From NCBI GenBank assembly GCA_043817485.1, contig JBDRGX010000084.1:1-19069 (forward strand): 19,069 bases of DNA, in the 5' to 3' direction. Source of the stretch: JBDRGX01 sp043817485 [NCBI: bacterium]. GTDB lineage: Bacteria > JBDRGX01. Position 1 is the first letter of the stretch, and each line of letters opens with the position of its first letter. Made by a program: the position numbers and the translations under genes. The notes beneath the pieces were generated by a model, which saw nothing but the letters and a program-made list of their open reading frames with translations, did not search any database and was not told the origin of the DNA. Below are positions 7,046 to 17,413 of this stretch, in pieces.

Positions 7046-10000
7046 ATGTTTAAACAAAGAAAAAATTATGGAAAATTTGTTAATGCAATTGAAATCCCTA
7101 ATTTGTTAGAAATGCAAAAAAAGTCTTATGAAGAATTTTTACAATTGAATGCTTTGCCAGAAAATCGTGAAGACAAAGGATTACAAAGACTTTTTAAAAC
7201 TATATTTCCAATAGAAGATTATAGTGGTAATTCAATTTTAGAATTTGTTAGTTATTCATTATCTGAACCACTTTATTCTGTTAAAGAATGTCAAATAAAA
7301 GATAAAACTTATTCAGTTCCTTTAAAAGTAAAATTAAGATTAATTATTAAAGAACAAATTTTAGAAACAAAAGAAAAAAAAATAAGAGATATAAAAGAAC
7401 AAGAAATTCATTTTGCATCAATTCCTTTAATGACAGAAAATAGTACTTTTATTATAAATGGAATAGAAAGAGTTATAGTTAATCAATTACATCGTTCTCC
7501 TGGTCTACTTTTTGAAGAAAATAAAAAATCTACAGTTAAAGGTCATTCATATAAAGCTCGAGTTATTCCTTTTAGAGGATCTTGGCTTGAATTTGAAATT
7601 GGAAATCTTGTTTATGTTAGAATTGATCGCAAAAGAAAAATGAATGCTACTATTTTACTTCGGGCATTAGGTTTATATGATTCTGATATTCTTGGCTTTT
7701 TTTATGATGTAGAAACTATTGATTTAACAAAGAATTCTTCAAGTAAATGGCTTGCTCTTTTAGAAAAAAGAATTTGTGCAGAAGATGTAATAGATAAAAA
7801 AATTGGTGAAATAATAATTGAAGCCAAAGAAGAAATTTCTTCAGAAAAAATAGAACTTTTAAAGAAATTTAATCCAGATTATATTAAAGTTTTGCCTTTA
7901 AATTATGATAATACTATTTTAATAACTTTGAAAAAAGATCTGTCTAAAACTCCAAGAGAATCTTTATTAGAAATTTATTCTAAACTTCGTTCTGGAAATC
8001 CTTTAATTCTTGAAAAAGCAAAAGTTTTTTTTGACAGATTATTTTTTTCTTTTACTACTTATGATTTAGGTAAGGTTGGTAGATTTAAAATAAATAAAAG
8101 ATTGGGATTAAATCTTTCTTTAGAAGAAAATCTTCTTACAAAAGAAGATATTGTTTTTGTTTTGAAATATTTAATTGGATTAAAAAATGGGCAAGGATTT
8201 ATTGATGATATTGATCATTTAGGAAATAGAAGAATACGATTAGTAGGAGAAGTAATCGAAGATAGATTAAGAAATGGTTTTGTTAGAATGCGTAGAGAAA
8301 TTAAAGAAAGAATGACTCTTCAAGAAATAGAAACTGTAATGCCAAATGTTTTGGTAAATGTCAATTCTTTAATGGCTACGATTAATAAATTTTTTAGATC
8401 TAGTGAACTTTCTCAATTTATGGATCAAGTTAATCCATTAGCTGAACTTACTCATAAACGAAGAATTAGTGCTTTAGGTATTGGGGGTATTACAAGAGAG
8501 CGTGCAGGTTTTGAAGTTAGAGATGTACATTATACTCATTATGGAAGAATTTGTCCTATTGAAACTCCAGAAGGATTAAATATAGGATTAATTACTTCAT
8601 TTACTATTTATTCCAAAGTAAATGAGTTGGGTTTCATAGAAACTCCTTATTTTAGCGTAAAAAATGGAAAAGTTGATAAAACAAAAATGCATTATCTTTC
8701 TGCAATAGAAGAAGATGATTTTATTGTTGCTTCTTCTGATGCAAAAGTTAATAAAGATGATGTAATAGAAAATGAATTTGTTTTAACTCGTAATAAAGGA
8801 AATTTTTTATTAGTAAAAAAAGAGGAAGTAAATTATATTGATGTTTCTTCAATGCAACTTATAAGTTTGTCTACTTCTTTAATTCCGTTTTTGGAACATG
8901 ATGATGCTAATAGAGCTTTAATGGGATCAAATATGCAAAGACAAGCAGTTCCACTTTTAAAAACAGAATCTCCTATAATTGGTACTGGAATGGAAAAAAT
9001 TGCAGCAAAAGAATCTGGTGTAATGCAAATTGCAGAAAGAGATGGAAAAGTAGTAAGAGTTTCAGGAAATGCTATTATTGTAAAAGGGATGACTAATTCT
9101 GGAAAAATATATTTTGATACTTATTGTCTACGAAAATATGAAAAATCAAATAATGACACTTGTATTAACCAAATTCCAATAGTTAAAACAGGCGATGAAG
9201 TTAAAAAAGGGGATATTTTGGCAGATGGTCAAAGTACAAGTTTAGGAGAATTAGCTTTGGGCCAAAATGTAATAGTAGCTTTTATGCCATGGAATGGTTA
9301 TAATTTTGAAGATGCAATTGTAATAAATGAAGATGTTGTTAGAAAGGAAAAATTTACCTCTATTCATATTAAAGAATTTGAAGTTGAAGCACAAATAACA
9401 AAATTAGGTAAAGAAGAAATTACACGAGATATTCCAAATGCAAGTGAAGAATCTTTGAAAAATTTAGACAAAGATGGAATTATAAAAATAGGAACTTATG
9501 TAGAACCAGGAGATATTTTAGTAGGAAAAATTACTCCTCGTGGACAAACAGAATTTACTCCAGAAGAAAAACTTTTAAGAGTAATTTTTAAAGATAAAGC
9601 TGGAGATGTAAAAGATGCTTCTTTGAAAGTTTCTGCTGGTATTTATGGACAGGTTATAGATGTAAAAGTGTTTTGTGCAAAAAGAAAAAATAAGGATATA
9701 AAAAAAATAGAAAAAGAAATAGAAGAAAAAGAAGCTTTATTAAAAGAAAAAATAAATTGGATAAAAAAAGAATATAAAGAAGAATTAGAAAAACTTATTT
9801 TAAATCAAAAAATTTTATCTAATTTAATTTATAAAGATAATGTAATTATTCAAAAAAATAGTTTTATTACAAAAGAAAATATAGAACTAATTATAAAACA
9901 TAAAAAAATATCAGAATTAAATTTAGAGGATTCTAAAATATCAAAAAAACTTTTAAATTTAACTACATCTGTAGAAGAATTAATTGAACAAGAAAAAATA

Positions 10001-13000
10001 AGTTCAAAAAAAGAACAAGAAAAAATGAAAAAAGGAGATGAATTATTATCTGGTGTAGATAAAAAAGTAAAAGTTTTTATTGCACAAAAAAAACGAATGG
10101 TAGTTGGAGATAAAATATCTGGTCGTCATGGAAATAAAGGAGTAATTGGAAAAATTGCACCAAGAGAAGAAATGCCATATATGTTAGATGGTAGACCTGT
10201 TGATATTATTTTAAATCCTTTAGGTGTGCCTTCAAGATTAAATATTGGGCAAATATTAGAAGCACATTTTGGTTGGGTTGCAGCTGCTTTGGGTTTTAAT
10301 GTAGAAACACCAGTATTTATAGGTGCTACTTCAGAAGAAGTAATGAATACCCTTAAAGAAGTTTCTGAAAAAGAAAGAAAAGAAAAAGGGAAAAATATGC
10401 TATATACAGAAAATGGCAAAATTACTCTTTTTGATGGAAGAACTGGAGAACCTTTTGAACAACAAATTACAGTTGGTTATATGTATATGATGAAGTTATT
10501 CCATTTGGCTGATGATAAAATTCATGCAAGATCTTCAGGTCCTTATTCTTTAGTTACTCAACAACCATTAGGAGGAAAAGTTCAATTTGGAGGACAACGG
10601 CTTGGAGAAATGGAAGTATGGGCATTAGAAGCATATGGAGCAGCTCATATTTTACAAGAAATGTTAACTGTAAAATCAGATGATATTGAAGGTAGAATGA
10701 AAACTTATGAAGCTATTGTTAAAGGACAGAATATTCCATTTACAGGGATTCCAGAATCTTTTAATGTTTTAATTAAAGAATTACAAGGGCTTTGCTTAGA
10801 TATTGAATTTAAAAATGATGAAAAAAATAAAAAAGATTTGAAAAATGATGAAAAAACATTTTCTTCTCTTCAAATAAGATTATGTTCTCCAGAAAAAATA
10901 CTTTCTTGGTCTTCTGGGGAAATAAAAAAATCTGAAACAATTAATTATAGAACCTATAAAACAGAAAGAGAAGGTTTGTTTTGTGAAAAAATATTTGGAC
11001 CTGTTAAAGATTGGGAATGTTATTGTGGTAAATATAAAGGAATAAAATATAAAGGAGTTATTTGTGATCGTTGTGGAGTAGAATTAACAAGATCAAATGT
11101 TAGAAGACAAAAAATGGGACATATTAAATTAGCTGCACCAGTAATTCATTCATGGTTTTTAAAAATCAATCCAAGCCCAATAGCTAAATTACTTGATTTT
11201 AAAGTAAGTGTATTGAAAAATATTTTGTATTTTGGAAATTATATTGTTACAAATATTGTGTCAAGTAAACAAGAAAGTATACTATTAGAAGTTAAAAAAT
11301 CTTATACAAAAGAATTAAAAAAAATAAATGAAGAAGTAGAAGAAAAAATAATTAAGTTAGAAAAAAGTTCAATTGTTGCTTTTCCAGTAAAAGATGAACA
11401 AGAAAATCAATGTTTAGATAAAGGAAAAACATTAAATTTAGAAATATTGTATGATTTGCAAAAAAAAGGAATTGAACAAATAAAAATCTATTTATTAAAA
11501 GAAGTGTTATTAAAAGAAAAAGAAGATTTTTTTGAAGAAGAAATTACAATTCAAAAAACATTAGTAGAAAAAAGTGTAGAAGAATTAATAAAAGAGTTTA
11601 CTGCTGAAAAAGAAATTTTTGAACAAGAAAGAGAAAAAAATAAAAAAGAATGTAGTTTAAGATATGAAAAAATTATTCATTTAATAAAATCTTTAAAACA
11701 AGAAGATATTTTAAATGAGGAACAATATAATTTACTTTCTGATCATATTCAGGGCTTTGCTGTAATTAATTCAGGACCATTAGCAATTCAACAAATGTTG
11801 CAAAAAATAGATGTGGAAAAATTAAGTAAAGAAACAAAAGCAAAAATAAAAACAACTAAATCTGTTTTAGAAAAAAAAGAATTACTTAAAAAAGTGAAAA
11901 TAGTAGAATCTTTTAGAACTTCTGGAAATAAACCAGAATGGCTGGTAATGACTATTTTGCCAGTTATTCCTCCAGATTTACGACCATTAGTTCATTTAGA
12001 AGGCGGTAAATTTGCTTCTTCTGATTTGAATGATTTATATAGAAGAATTATAAATAGAAACAATAGATTGAGCAGGTTAATGGAAATAAATGCTCCAGAA
12101 ATAATACTGAGAAATGAAAAGAGAATGTTGCAAGAAGCTGTTGATGCTTTAATAGATAATGAAAAATGTGCTAAACCAGTATTAAGTGGTGGTGCAAGAC
12201 CATTAAAATCTCTTAGTGAATTAATTAGAGGAAAACAAGGTAGATTTAGACAAAATCTTTTAGGAAAAAGAGTAGATTATTCTGGTAGAGCTGTAATTGT
12301 AGTAGGCCCAGAATTAAAAATGCATCAATGTGGTTTGCCTAAAAAAATGGCAGTAGAATTATTCAAACCATTTATTTTAAATAAATTAGAAGAAAAAGGT
12401 TATGCACAAACAGCAAAAAGTGCTAAAAGAGCAGTGCAAAAAATACGACCAGAAGTATGGGAAGTTTTGGAAGAAATTGTACATTCGCATACTATTTTGT
12501 TAAATAGAGCTCCTACTCTTCATAGATTAAGTATTCAAGCATTTGAACCAGTGCTTATAGAAGGAAATGCTATTTCTATTAATCCATTAGTTTGTTCTTC
12601 TTTTAATGCAGATTTTGATGGTGATGCAATGGCAGTTCATCTTCCACTTTCTCCAGAAGCTCAATCTGAAAGTATGCTTTTAATGCTTTCTGTTAATAAT
12701 ATTTTATCTTCAGCAAATGGAAAATCAGTATTTACTCCTACTCAAGAGATGGTATTAGGATGTTATTATTTAACTAAATCTAAAAAAGAAGATAAAAAAG
12801 AAAAGAAAATGTTTTCTAATATAGATGAAGTAATATTATCTTTAGATCGAAAAATGATAAATTTACATTCTTTTATAAAAATGAAATTAAATAATGAAAT
12901 AATTGAAACAACTCCTGGTAGAGTTATTTTTAATTCTATTTTTGAATCTGATTTAGATTTTGTTAATAAAGAAGTGGATAAAAATGGACTTTCTAAAATA

Positions 13001-15280
13001 ATTATAGCATATCATAAAAAATTTGGTAATCATAAAACTGTTCAAATATTAGATAAAATTAAAGAAGTTGGATTTAAATATGCTACATTAGGAGGAATTA
13101 CTATTAGTCTTGAAGATGTAATAATTCCAGAAAAAAAAGAAAAAATAGTTCAAAAATCAAAAATAGAAGTAGAAAAAGTAACTGTTCAATATAAAAAAGG
13201 TTTAATTACTAATGGAGAAAGATATAATAAAGTAATAGATATTTGGGTAAATAGTACAGAAGAAGTAGCTAATGCAATGTTTGAGGAATTAGAAAAAGAT
13301 AAAGATGGGCTTAATCCTATTTATATTATGGCAGATTCTGGGGCTAGAGGAAATCGTCTTCAAGTAAGACAATTAGCTGGAATGAGAGGATTAATGGCAA
13401 AACCTTCTGGAGAAATCATAGAATCACCTATTATTTCCAATTTTAAAGAAGGACTAACAGTTTTGGAATATTTTATTTCTACCCATGGAGCAAGAAAAGG
13501 ATTGGCTGATACAGCTGTTAAAACTGCAGATGCTGGATATTTAACCAGAAAATTAGTTGATGTAGCTCAAGATGTTACTATTACAGAAAGAGATTGTGGA
13601 ACTACTCGTGGTAGAGTAATTGAATTTGTTGAAGAAGGAAGAGAAGGAATAGAAAGTTTTTCAGAAAAAATAATTGGCCGTGTTACTTTAGATAATATTG
13701 TTGATCCAGTAACAGATGAAGTGATTATAAAGGTTGGGCAAGAAATTGTTGAAGAGATAATAAAAAAAATAGAAAACTTAGGTATAGAAAAAATAAAAGT
13801 TCGTTCAGTTTTGACATGTGAAGCAGAAAGAGGTGTTTGTCAATTATGTTATGGTAGAGATCTTTCAACTGGAAAAATAGTAGAAATAGGAGAAGCTGTT
13901 GGAATTATAGCAGCACAGTCTATTGGAGAACCGGGTACTCAGCTTACAATGAGAACATTCCATATAGGTGGTACTGCAAGTAGAACAGTAGAACAATCAA
14001 GAATAGAATCTAAAAATGATGGAATAGTAAAATATGTGAATATTAAAATGATTGTGAATAAAGAAGGTGAAATTATAGTTTTAACGAGAAATGGTTTAAT
14101 AAATATTTATGATGATCAAGGAAGAGAAAGAGAAACTTATCAAATTCCTATTGGTGCAATTTTAAAAGTAAAAGATGGGCAAAAAATTTCAAAACATGAA
14201 GTATTAGTACAATGGACACTTTATTTAACCCCTATATTAACAGATGTAAGTGGGAAAGTAGTTTTTAAAGATATTATTGAAGGGGTAACAATGAATGAAG
14301 AAATAGATGAAATTACAAGTTTTACTGCTCAAGTAATAATAGAACCAAAAATAGAAGCAAAAAGAAAATATGCTTTAAGACCACAAATTTTAGTTGAAGA
14401 TGATGAAGGAAATACTCTTGCAGTTTATGATGTACCAGTAGGATCTCATTTATTAATACAAAATAATGATAAAATATTTGCTGGAGATATATTAGCTAAA
14501 ATTCATAAAAAAATAGGAAAAACAAAAGATATTACTGGAGGACTTCCACGAGTTTCTGAATTATTTGAAGTAAGAAAATCATTAAATGCAGCTATAATAT
14601 CTGAAATAGATGGTGTTGTAAGTTTTGTTGAAACTTCAAAAGGAGAGCGAAAAATTGTAATAACAGGAGAAAATGATAGTATCTGTGAATATAAAATTTC
14701 TCATGGTAAACATGTAATTGTTCATAAAGGAGATAAAATTACAGATGGAGATTGTTTAGTAGATGGACCAATAGATCTTTATAGTATATTAAAAGTAAAG
14801 GGAGAAATGGCAGCTCAGGAATATTTAGTAAATGAAGTTCAGTCAATTTATAGATTACAAGGTGTAGAAATTAATGATAAACATATAGAAATAATTGTAA
14901 AGCAAATGTTGAAAAATGTAAAAATAGAATCATCTGGAGATACCAAATTTTTAGAAGAAATGATAGTAGATAAAAAAGAATTTAACAAAGAAAATGAAAA
15001 AGTAGTTAAAAAAGGTGGAAAACCAGCAGTTGGAAAATCTGTGCTTATGGGAATAACAAGAACTTCTTTAAATACTGATAGTTTTATTTCTGCAGCATCT
15101 TTCCAAGAAACAACTCGTATTTTGAGTAATGCAGCTATTAATGGTAAAGTAGATAAAATGAGAGGCTTAAAAGAAAATGTTATAATGGGACATTTAATAC
15201 CAACGGGAACTGGTTTATGGAAAACAATGGGTAATTATGAAACAGTTGAAGATGAAGAAATTGAAAAGGTTGAAAAATAA
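7046..15280 (+). CDS. rpoBC: Fused DNA-directed RNA polymerase beta-beta' subunit
   Basis: One continuous 2744-residue frame encodes both catalytic polymerase subunits. Residues 1-1255 are RpoB: the [17 protein letters not shown] start, the rifampicin-region block [18 protein letters not shown] (from 456), [20 protein letters not shown], a Lys/Glu-rich coiled-coil insert (about 885-1000), the [14 protein letters not shown] active-site block and a normal [17 protein letters not shown] end. A short charged linker follows (1256-1271). RpoC then runs to the end: zinc site CYC...CDRC (Cys1325, 1327, 1340, 1343), a long coiled-coil insert (about 1400-1560), catalytic NADFDGD (Asp1856, 1858, 1860), the trigger-loop region [21 protein letters not shown], the second zinc site ([10 protein letters not shown] plus [11 protein letters not shown]) and the conserved ATG-free C-terminus [14 protein letters not shown]. 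All catalytic residues are present, so it should be fully active. GGGAG (7031-7035) is the ribosome site, 10 bases before ATG. It is transcribed alone, without rplJ/rplL upstream. Confidence 0.98.
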   Translation: MFKQRKNYGKFVNAIEIPNLLEMQKKSYEEFLQLNALPENREDKGLQRLFKTIFPIEDYSGNSILEFVSYSLSEPLYSVKECQIKDKTYSVPLKVKLRLIIKEQILETKEKKIRDIKEQEIHFASIPLMTENSTFIINGIERVIVNQLHRSPGLLFEENKKSTVKGHSYKARVIPFRGSWLEFEIGNLVYVRIDRKRKMNATILLRALGLYDSDILGFFYDVETIDLTKNSSSKWLALLEKRICAEDVIDKKIGEIIIEAKEEISSEKIELLKKFNPDYIKVLPLNYDNTILITLKKDLSKTPRESLLEIYSKLRSGNPLILEKAKVFFDRLFFSFTTYDLGKVGRFKINKRLGLNLSLEENLLTKEDIVFVLKYLIGLKNGQGFIDDIDHLGNRRIRLVGEVIEDRLRNGFVRMRREIKERMTLQEIETVMPNVLVNVNSLMATINKFFRSSELSQFMDQVNPLAELTHKRRISALGIGGITRERAGFEVRDVHYTHYGRICPIETPEGLNIGLITSFTIYSKVNELGFIETPYFSVKNGKVDKTKMHYLSAIEEDDFIVASSDAKVNKDDVIENEFVLTRNKGNFLLVKKEEVNYIDVSSMQLISLSTSLIPFLEHDDANRALMGSNMQRQAVPLLKTESPIIGTGMEKIAAKESGVMQIAERDGKVVRVSGNAIIVKGMTNSGKIYFDTYCLRKYEKSNNDTCINQIPIVKTGDEVKKGDILADGQSTSLGELALGQNVIVAFMPWNGYNFEDAIVINEDVVRKEKFTSIHIKEFEVEAQITKLGKEEITRDIPNASEESLKNLDKDGIIKIGTYVEPGDILVGKITPRGQTEFTPEEKLLRVIFKDKAGDVKDASLKVSAGIYGQVIDVKVFCAKRKNKDIKKIEKEIEEKEALLKEKINWIKKEYKEELEKLILNQKILSNLIYKDNVIIQKNSFITKENIELIIKHKKISELNLEDSKISKKLLNLTTSVEELIEQEKISSKKEQEKMKKGDELLSGVDKKVKVFIAQKKRMVVGDKISGRHGNKGVIGKIAPREEMPYMLDGRPVDIILNPLGVPSRLNIGQILEAHFGWVAAALGFNVETPVFIGATSEEVMNTLKEVSEKERKEKGKNMLYTENGKITLFDGRTGEPFEQQITVGYMYMMKLFHLADDKIHARSSGPYSLVTQQPLGGKVQFGGQRLGEMEVWALEAYGAAHILQEMLTVKSDDIEGRMKTYEAIVKGQNIPFTGIPESFNVLIKELQGLCLDIEFKNDEKNKKDLKNDEKTFSSLQIRLCSPEKILSWSSGEIKKSETINYRTYKTEREGLFCEKIFGPVKDWECYCGKYKGIKYKGVICDRCGVELTRSNVRRQKMGHIKLAAPVIHSWFLKINPSPIAKLLDFKVSVLKNILYFGNYIVTNIVSSKQESILLEVKKSYTKELKKINEEVEEKIIKLEKSSIVAFPVKDEQENQCLDKGKTLNLEILYDLQKKGIEQIKIYLLKEVLLKEKEDFFEEEITIQKTLVEKSVEELIKEFTAEKEIFEQEREKNKKECSLRYEKIIHLIKSLKQEDILNEEQYNLLSDHIQGFAVINSGPLAIQQMLQKIDVEKLSKETKAKIKTTKSVLEKKELLKKVKIVESFRTSGNKPEWLVMTILPVIPPDLRPLVHLEGGKFASSDLNDLYRRIINRNNRLSRLMEINAPEIILRNEKRMLQEAVDALIDNEKCAKPVLSGGARPLKSLSELIRGKQGRFRQNLLGKRVDYSGRAVIVVGPELKMHQCGLPKKMAVELFKPFILNKLEEKGYAQTAKSAKRAVQKIRPEVWEVLEEIVHSHTILLNRAPTLHRLSIQAFEPVLIEGNAISINPLVCSSFNADFDGDAMAVHLPLSPEAQSESMLLMLSVNNILSSANGKSVFTPTQEMVLGCYYLTKSKKEDKKEKKMFSNIDEVILSLDRKMINLHSFIKMKLNNEIIETTPGRVIFNSIFESDLDFVNKEVDKNGLSKIIIAYHKKFGNHKTVQILDKIKEVGFKYATLGGITISLEDVIIPEKKEKIVQKSKIEVEKVTVQYKKGLITNGERYNKVIDIWVNSTEEVANAMFEELEKDKDGLNPIYIMADSGARGNRLQVRQLAGMRGLMAKPSGEIIESPIISNFKEGLTVLEYFISTHGARKGLADTAVKTADAGYLTRKLVDVAQDVTITERDCGTTRGRVIEFVEEGREGIESFSEKIIGRVTLDNIVDPVTDEVIIKVGQEIVEEIIKKIENLGIEKIKVRSVLTCEAERGVCQLCYGRDLSTGKIVEIGEAVGIIAAQSIGEPGTQLTMRTFHIGGTASRTVEQSRIESKNDGIVKYVNIKMIVNKEGEIIVLTRNGLINIYDDQGRERETYQIPIGAILKVKDGQKISKHEVLVQWTLYLTPILTDVSGKVVFKDIIEGVTMNEEIDEITSFTAQVIIEPKIEAKRKYALRPQILVEDDEGNTLAVYDVPVGSHLLIQNNDKIFAGDILAKIHKKIGKTKDITGGLPRVSELFEVRKSLNAAIISEIDGVVSFVETSKGERKIVITGENDSICEYKISHGKHVIVHKGDKITDGDCLVDGPIDLYSILKVKGEMAAQEYLVNEVQSIYRLQGVEINDKHIEIIVKQMLKNVKIESSGDTKFLEEMIVDKKEFNKENEKVVKKGGKPAVGKSVLMGITRTSLNTDSFISAASFQETTRILSNAAINGKVDKMRGLKENVIMGHLIPTGTGLWKTMGNYETVEDEEIEKVEK
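10811..10857 (+). other. Beta/beta' fusion linker
   Basis: The junction encodes roughly 16 charged residues in which KNDEK occurs twice. The underlying DNA AAAAATGATGAAAAAA is repeated at 10811-10826 and 10839-10854. There is no stop codon, internal start with a ribosome site, or frame change. The repeat suggests the linker grew by local duplication after the two frames joined. Confidence 0.8.
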
Positions 15281-15293
15281 GATATTGTTAAGA

Positions 15294-15329
15294 AAAAAAA
15301 ACGCAAGTTTTATAACTTGCGTTTTTTTT
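15294..15329 (+). terminator. Intrinsic terminator of rpoBC (bidirectional)
   Basis: ACGCAAGTT pairs perfectly with AACTTGCGT across a TTAT loop (15301-15322). An A-run precedes the stem and eight T follow it (15322-15329). It begins 13 bases after the rpoBC stop. The symmetrical A and T runs allow it to work from either side. Confidence 0.92.
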
Positions 15330-15367
15330 AATTAGTTTTTTTAATTAACATATCATTTTATATTAAG

Positions 15368-15510
15368 TTGCAATCAGAAATAAAATGTTGTAAATTACCA
15401 AATACAAAAGACACAAAAGAAAATTCGAAAAACGAATATTATATTTTTAATCTAAAATTATAAACATTTCAATTCGTTCCGTTAGGAACGAAATATTGGT
15501 AAAAACGAAA
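15368..15510. repeat. Dispersed intergenic repeat (copy B) with ending hairpin
   Basis: TTGCAATCAGAAATAAAATG (15368-15387) recurs exactly at 18055-18074. AAATGTTGTAAATTACCAAA (15383-15402) recurs at 5767-5786. A palindrome TTCGTTCC-GTTA-GGAACGAA (15473-15492) is followed by ATATTGGTAAAAACGAAA (15493-15510), the exact reverse complement of 5793-5810. The two parts are thus separate modules that can sit in either relative orientation. No coding frame is supported between 15330 and 16127. Confidence 0.7.
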
Positions 15511-15667
15511 CAAATTTCAATGACCAAAATATAAATGTTCAAAACAAATTCAAAAATATGATGTTTTTAACAGAATATTAAAATTAAACCAAAAAAAAGA
15601 AGAAATAAGAGATGAGAAAAATATTTTGTAGAATGATTTGTTTTTTGGTAATGTGGGTAGAAATATG

Positions 15668-15695
15668 GTAGGGGTGAACGGCCGTTCGCCTGTAC
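15668..15695. repeat. REP-like palindrome with GTAG foot
   Basis: GGTGAACG-GC-CGTTCGCC-type palindrome with core GAACGGCCGTTC (15676-15687), extended by imperfect arms from GTAG (15668-15671) to GTAC (15692-15695). Its G+C richness stands out against the surrounding AT-rich DNA. Hairpins with a GTAG foot are the classic form of sequences used by REP-associated tyrosine transposases. Confidence 0.6.
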
Positions 15696-15712
15696 AAATT
15701 AGGTTTATTTTG

Positions 15713-15749
15713 ATACACAAATGATATTTGTTGAATATCATTTGTGTAT
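15713..15749. repeat. Perfect 16-bp inverted repeat (hairpin)
   Basis: ATACACAAATGATATT pairs without mismatch with AATATCATTTGTGTAT across the five-base loop TGTTG. It starts 17 bases after the GAACGGCCGTTC palindrome. It has no T-run suited to a terminator. Function unknown; an operator-like site or a mobile-element remnant are options. Confidence 0.7.
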
Positions 15750-15760
15750 TTTCATAAAGT

Positions 15761-15850
15761 ATATATAACGGCAAAAAATAGTTAACGAACAATTAAAAAA
15801 AAATATGCAAGTAGATGTATTTATGGATAAAGTTAAGTCGTTATATATAT
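15761..15850. repeat. About 90-bp repeat unit, copy 1, with inverted ends
   Basis: The unit begins ATATATAACG (15761-15770) and ends CGTTATATAT (15839-15848), a perfect terminal inverted repeat. Inside are GGCAAAAAATAGTTAACGAA and, further on, TATGCAAGTAG and ATAAAGTTAAG. All of these recur in copy 2. No coding potential. Confidence 0.6.
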
Positions 15851-15932
15851 TAAAGCCTGAAGGGCTGATATTATTATAGCAATTATTAAATAATTACCAA
15901 TTAAACCCCGAAGGGGTGACATTGTTGTTATT
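15851..15932 (+). repeat. Two REP-like hairpin units
   Basis: First unit (15851-15881): AGCCT-GAA-GGGCT hairpin followed by GATATTATTATAGCA. Second unit (15901-15932): ACCCC-GAA-GGGGT hairpin (15905-15917) followed by GACATTGTTGTTATTAT. Both share hairpin loop and tail with the cluster at 18675-18998. Confidence 0.65.
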
Positions 15933-16022
15933 ATATAACGGCAAAAAATAGTTAACGAACAATTAAAAAAATATGCAAGTAGAATATTTCTACTATATAC
16001 CTATGAATAAAGTTAAGTTTTT
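15932..16022. repeat. About 90-bp repeat unit, copy 2
   Basis: Starting TTATATAACGGCAAAAAATA, this matches copy 1 nearly base for base for about 50 bases through TATGCAAGTAG. It then diverges and matches again at ATAAAGTTAAG. The right terminal CGTTATATAT of copy 1 is missing, so this copy looks decayed. Confidence 0.6.
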
Positions 16023-16063
16023 ATGCCAATTAATTTAAGTCTTTCTATATACATTAATTTTTC

Positions 16064-16092
16064 TTGACATAGTAGAAAAATTAAAATATTAT
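16064..16092 (+). promoter_or_regulatory. Promoter of thiC-cysE
   Basis: Perfect TTGACA (16064-16069), exactly 17 bases, then TATTAT (16087-16092). The transcript would start near 16099, leaving under 30 bases of leader. That is too short for a TPP riboswitch, and none of its conserved elements is visible. Confidence 0.8.
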
Positions 16093-16127
16093 TTAAAAAA
16101 ATTTTTTAAAATTGAAAAGAGATAAAA

Positions 16128-16349
16128 ATGACACAAATAGAACAAGCACGAAAAAATCAAAGTACTTTAGAAATGGAAAAAGTATCTTTAGAAGAAAAAG
16201 TATCTTTAGAATATATTAAAGATAAAATATCTAAAGGACAAATTGTTTTACTTAAAAATAAAGTTCATAATCTAAATAAAATAATTGCTGTAGGTAAAGG
16301 TTTGAGAACAAAAATAAATGCTAATATTGGAACATCTTTAGATAAATAG
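16128..16349 (+). CDS. thiC: Phosphomethylpyrimidine synthase ThiC, N-terminal part (frameshifted gene)
   Basis: ThiC is the radical-SAM enzyme that rearranges aminoimidazole ribotide into hydroxymethylpyrimidine phosphate for thiamine. These 73 residues align with its start: MTQIEQARK at the N-terminus, EYIKDKISKGQIV in the middle, and the highly conserved VGKGLRTKINANIGTS at residues 55-70. Translation then stops at TAG 16347, where other ThiC proteins continue. The continuation lies in the -1 frame from 16346. A loose AAAAGAGAT serves as ribosome site before ATG 16128. Alone this fragment cannot be functional. See the frameshift entry for the likely cause. Confidence 0.85.
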   Translation: MTQIEQARKNQSTLEMEKVSLEEKVSLEYIKDKISKGQIVLLKNKVHNLNKIIAVGKGLRTKINANIGTSLDK

Positions 16350-16352
16350 ATT
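16338..16352 (+). other. One-base frameshift within thiC
   Basis: The sequence reads GAT AAA TAG. Adding one A to the A-run would give GAT AAA ATA GAT, that is Asp-Lys-Ile-Asp, and would join both parts into one frame of about 428 codons, the usual length for short ThiC. Re-pairing of the Lys codon one base back would read UAA, so programmed slippage is unlikely here. A true deletion or a base-calling error in the A-run are the remaining options. Confidence 0.8.
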
Positions 16353-17413
16353 TAGATTTTGAAATTGAAAAATTAAAGGTTTCTATTAAATATGGTGCTG
16401 ATGCAGTAATGGATTTAAGTACTGGAGGAAATCTTGATGAAATAAGAAAAAAAATAATTGAAAATTCTTCTATTCCTATTGGAACAGTTCCTATATATCA
16501 AGCAGCTGTAGAAGCAAAAAATAAAACTGGTTCTATTCTTGGAATGACTAAAGAATATATTTTTAATATTATAGAAAAACATTTTCAAGATGGAGTAGAT
16601 TTTATTACTATTCATTCAGGGTTAATTAAAGAAACTTTAAAACGATTAAAAAGATCTCCAAGAGTAGTAGGAATTGTGAGTAGAGGTGGTGCTTTTTTAT
16701 CTAAATGGATGCTTTATCATTCAAAAGAAAATCCTTTATACGAATATTATGATGAAATTTTAGATTTGGCTTATAAATATGATGTTGTTTTAAGTTTAGG
16801 AGATGCTTTAAGACCTGGAGCAATTGCTGATGCTACAGATACAGCACAAATTCAGGAGCTAATTATTTTAGGAGAATTAGCCGAAAGAGCGTGGAATAAA
16901 AATGTAAGTGTAATAATTGAAGGGCCTGGACATATGCCAATAAATCAAATTCAAGCAAATGTTCTTTTAGAAAAAAAATTATGCAAAGAAGCTCCATTTT
17001 ATATTTTAGGTCCTTTAACCACAGATATTGCTCCGGGATATGATCATATTACAGGAGCAATTGGTGGAGCAATTGCTGCAGCAGCTGGAGCTGATTTTCT
17101 TTGTTATGTAACTCCATCAGAACATTTGAAATTGCCAGATATAAATGATGTTAAAGAAGGTGTTATTGCTGCGAGAATTGCAGCTCATTCCGCAGATTTA
17201 TCTAAAGGAGTAAAAGGTGCTTTTGAACAAGATAGAGAAATGTCTTTTAAAAGAAAATCTTTTGATTGGGCTTCTCAAATAAAAATAGCGATTGATCCAG
17301 AAAAAATTCAAAATGTAAAAGAAGAAAGTAAGTTTGATTCAAAAGTTTGTACTATGTGTGGTGAGTTTTGTAGCATGAAAGAAAGTGAGGAGTTATTTTG
17401 TTTGAAAGCATAA
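16346..17413 (+). CDS. thiC: Phosphomethylpyrimidine synthase ThiC, main catalytic part (frameshifted gene)
   Basis: In-frame ThiC sequence resumes at 16346 ([20 protein letters not shown]). The first internal ATG is 16409, which lacks a ribosome site, so this is a continuation rather than an independent gene. Conserved blocks are [69 protein letters not shown] and [20 protein letters not shown], followed by [14 protein letters not shown]. The C-terminal cluster ligand motif reads [11 protein letters not shown] (Cys-X2-Cys-X3-Cys), one residue tighter than the CX2CX4C form of long ThiC. I believe this occurs in other short ThiC proteins. The high conservation of every block after the frameshift argues that the gene was functional until very recently, or still is. 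The end overlaps cysE by 16 bases. Confidence 0.9.
   Translation: MDLDFEIEKLKVSIKYGADAVMDLSTGGNLDEIRKKIIENSSIPIGTVPIYQAAVEAKNKTGSILGMTKEYIFNIIEKHFQDGVDFITIHSGLIKETLKRLKRSPRVVGIVSRGGAFLSKWMLYHSKENPLYEYYDEILDLAYKYDVVLSLGDALRPGAIADATDTAQIQELIILGELAERAWNKNVSVIIEGPGHMPINQIQANVLLEKKLCKEAPFYILGPLTTDIAPGYDHITGAIGGAIAAAAGADFLCYVTPSEHLKLPDINDVKEGVIAARIAAHSADLSKGVKGAFEQDREMSFKRKSFDWASQIKIAIDPEKIQNVKEESKFDSKVCTMCGEFCSMKESEELFCLKA

Noticed and set aside
7046-15280. Fusion produced by a missed stop or assembly error
   Set aside because: The frame is continuous, the linker is in frame with a sensible charged sequence, and both subunits are complete on each side. Such fusions are biologically known.
15550-15792. 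Minus-strand reading frame of about 80 codons over the repeat zone
   Set aside because: It runs straight through two palindromes, has no ribosome site or recognisable domain, and looks like a chance frame in AT-rich DNA.
16093-16127. TPP riboswitch ahead of thiC
   Set aside because: The leader after the promoter is under 30 bases and shows none of the conserved riboswitch elements.
16176-16211. Perfect tandem 18-base repeat at the start of thiC (EKVSLE twice)
   Set aside because: The resulting residues match the normal ThiC length at this position (M-x-x-V...S-x-E-Y-I), so this is not an added duplication that changes the protein.
16338-16352. Programmed -1 ribosomal frameshift in thiC
   Set aside because: There is no slippery heptamer, and re-pairing of the Lys codon one base back would read UAA. 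An indel or base-call error is simpler.
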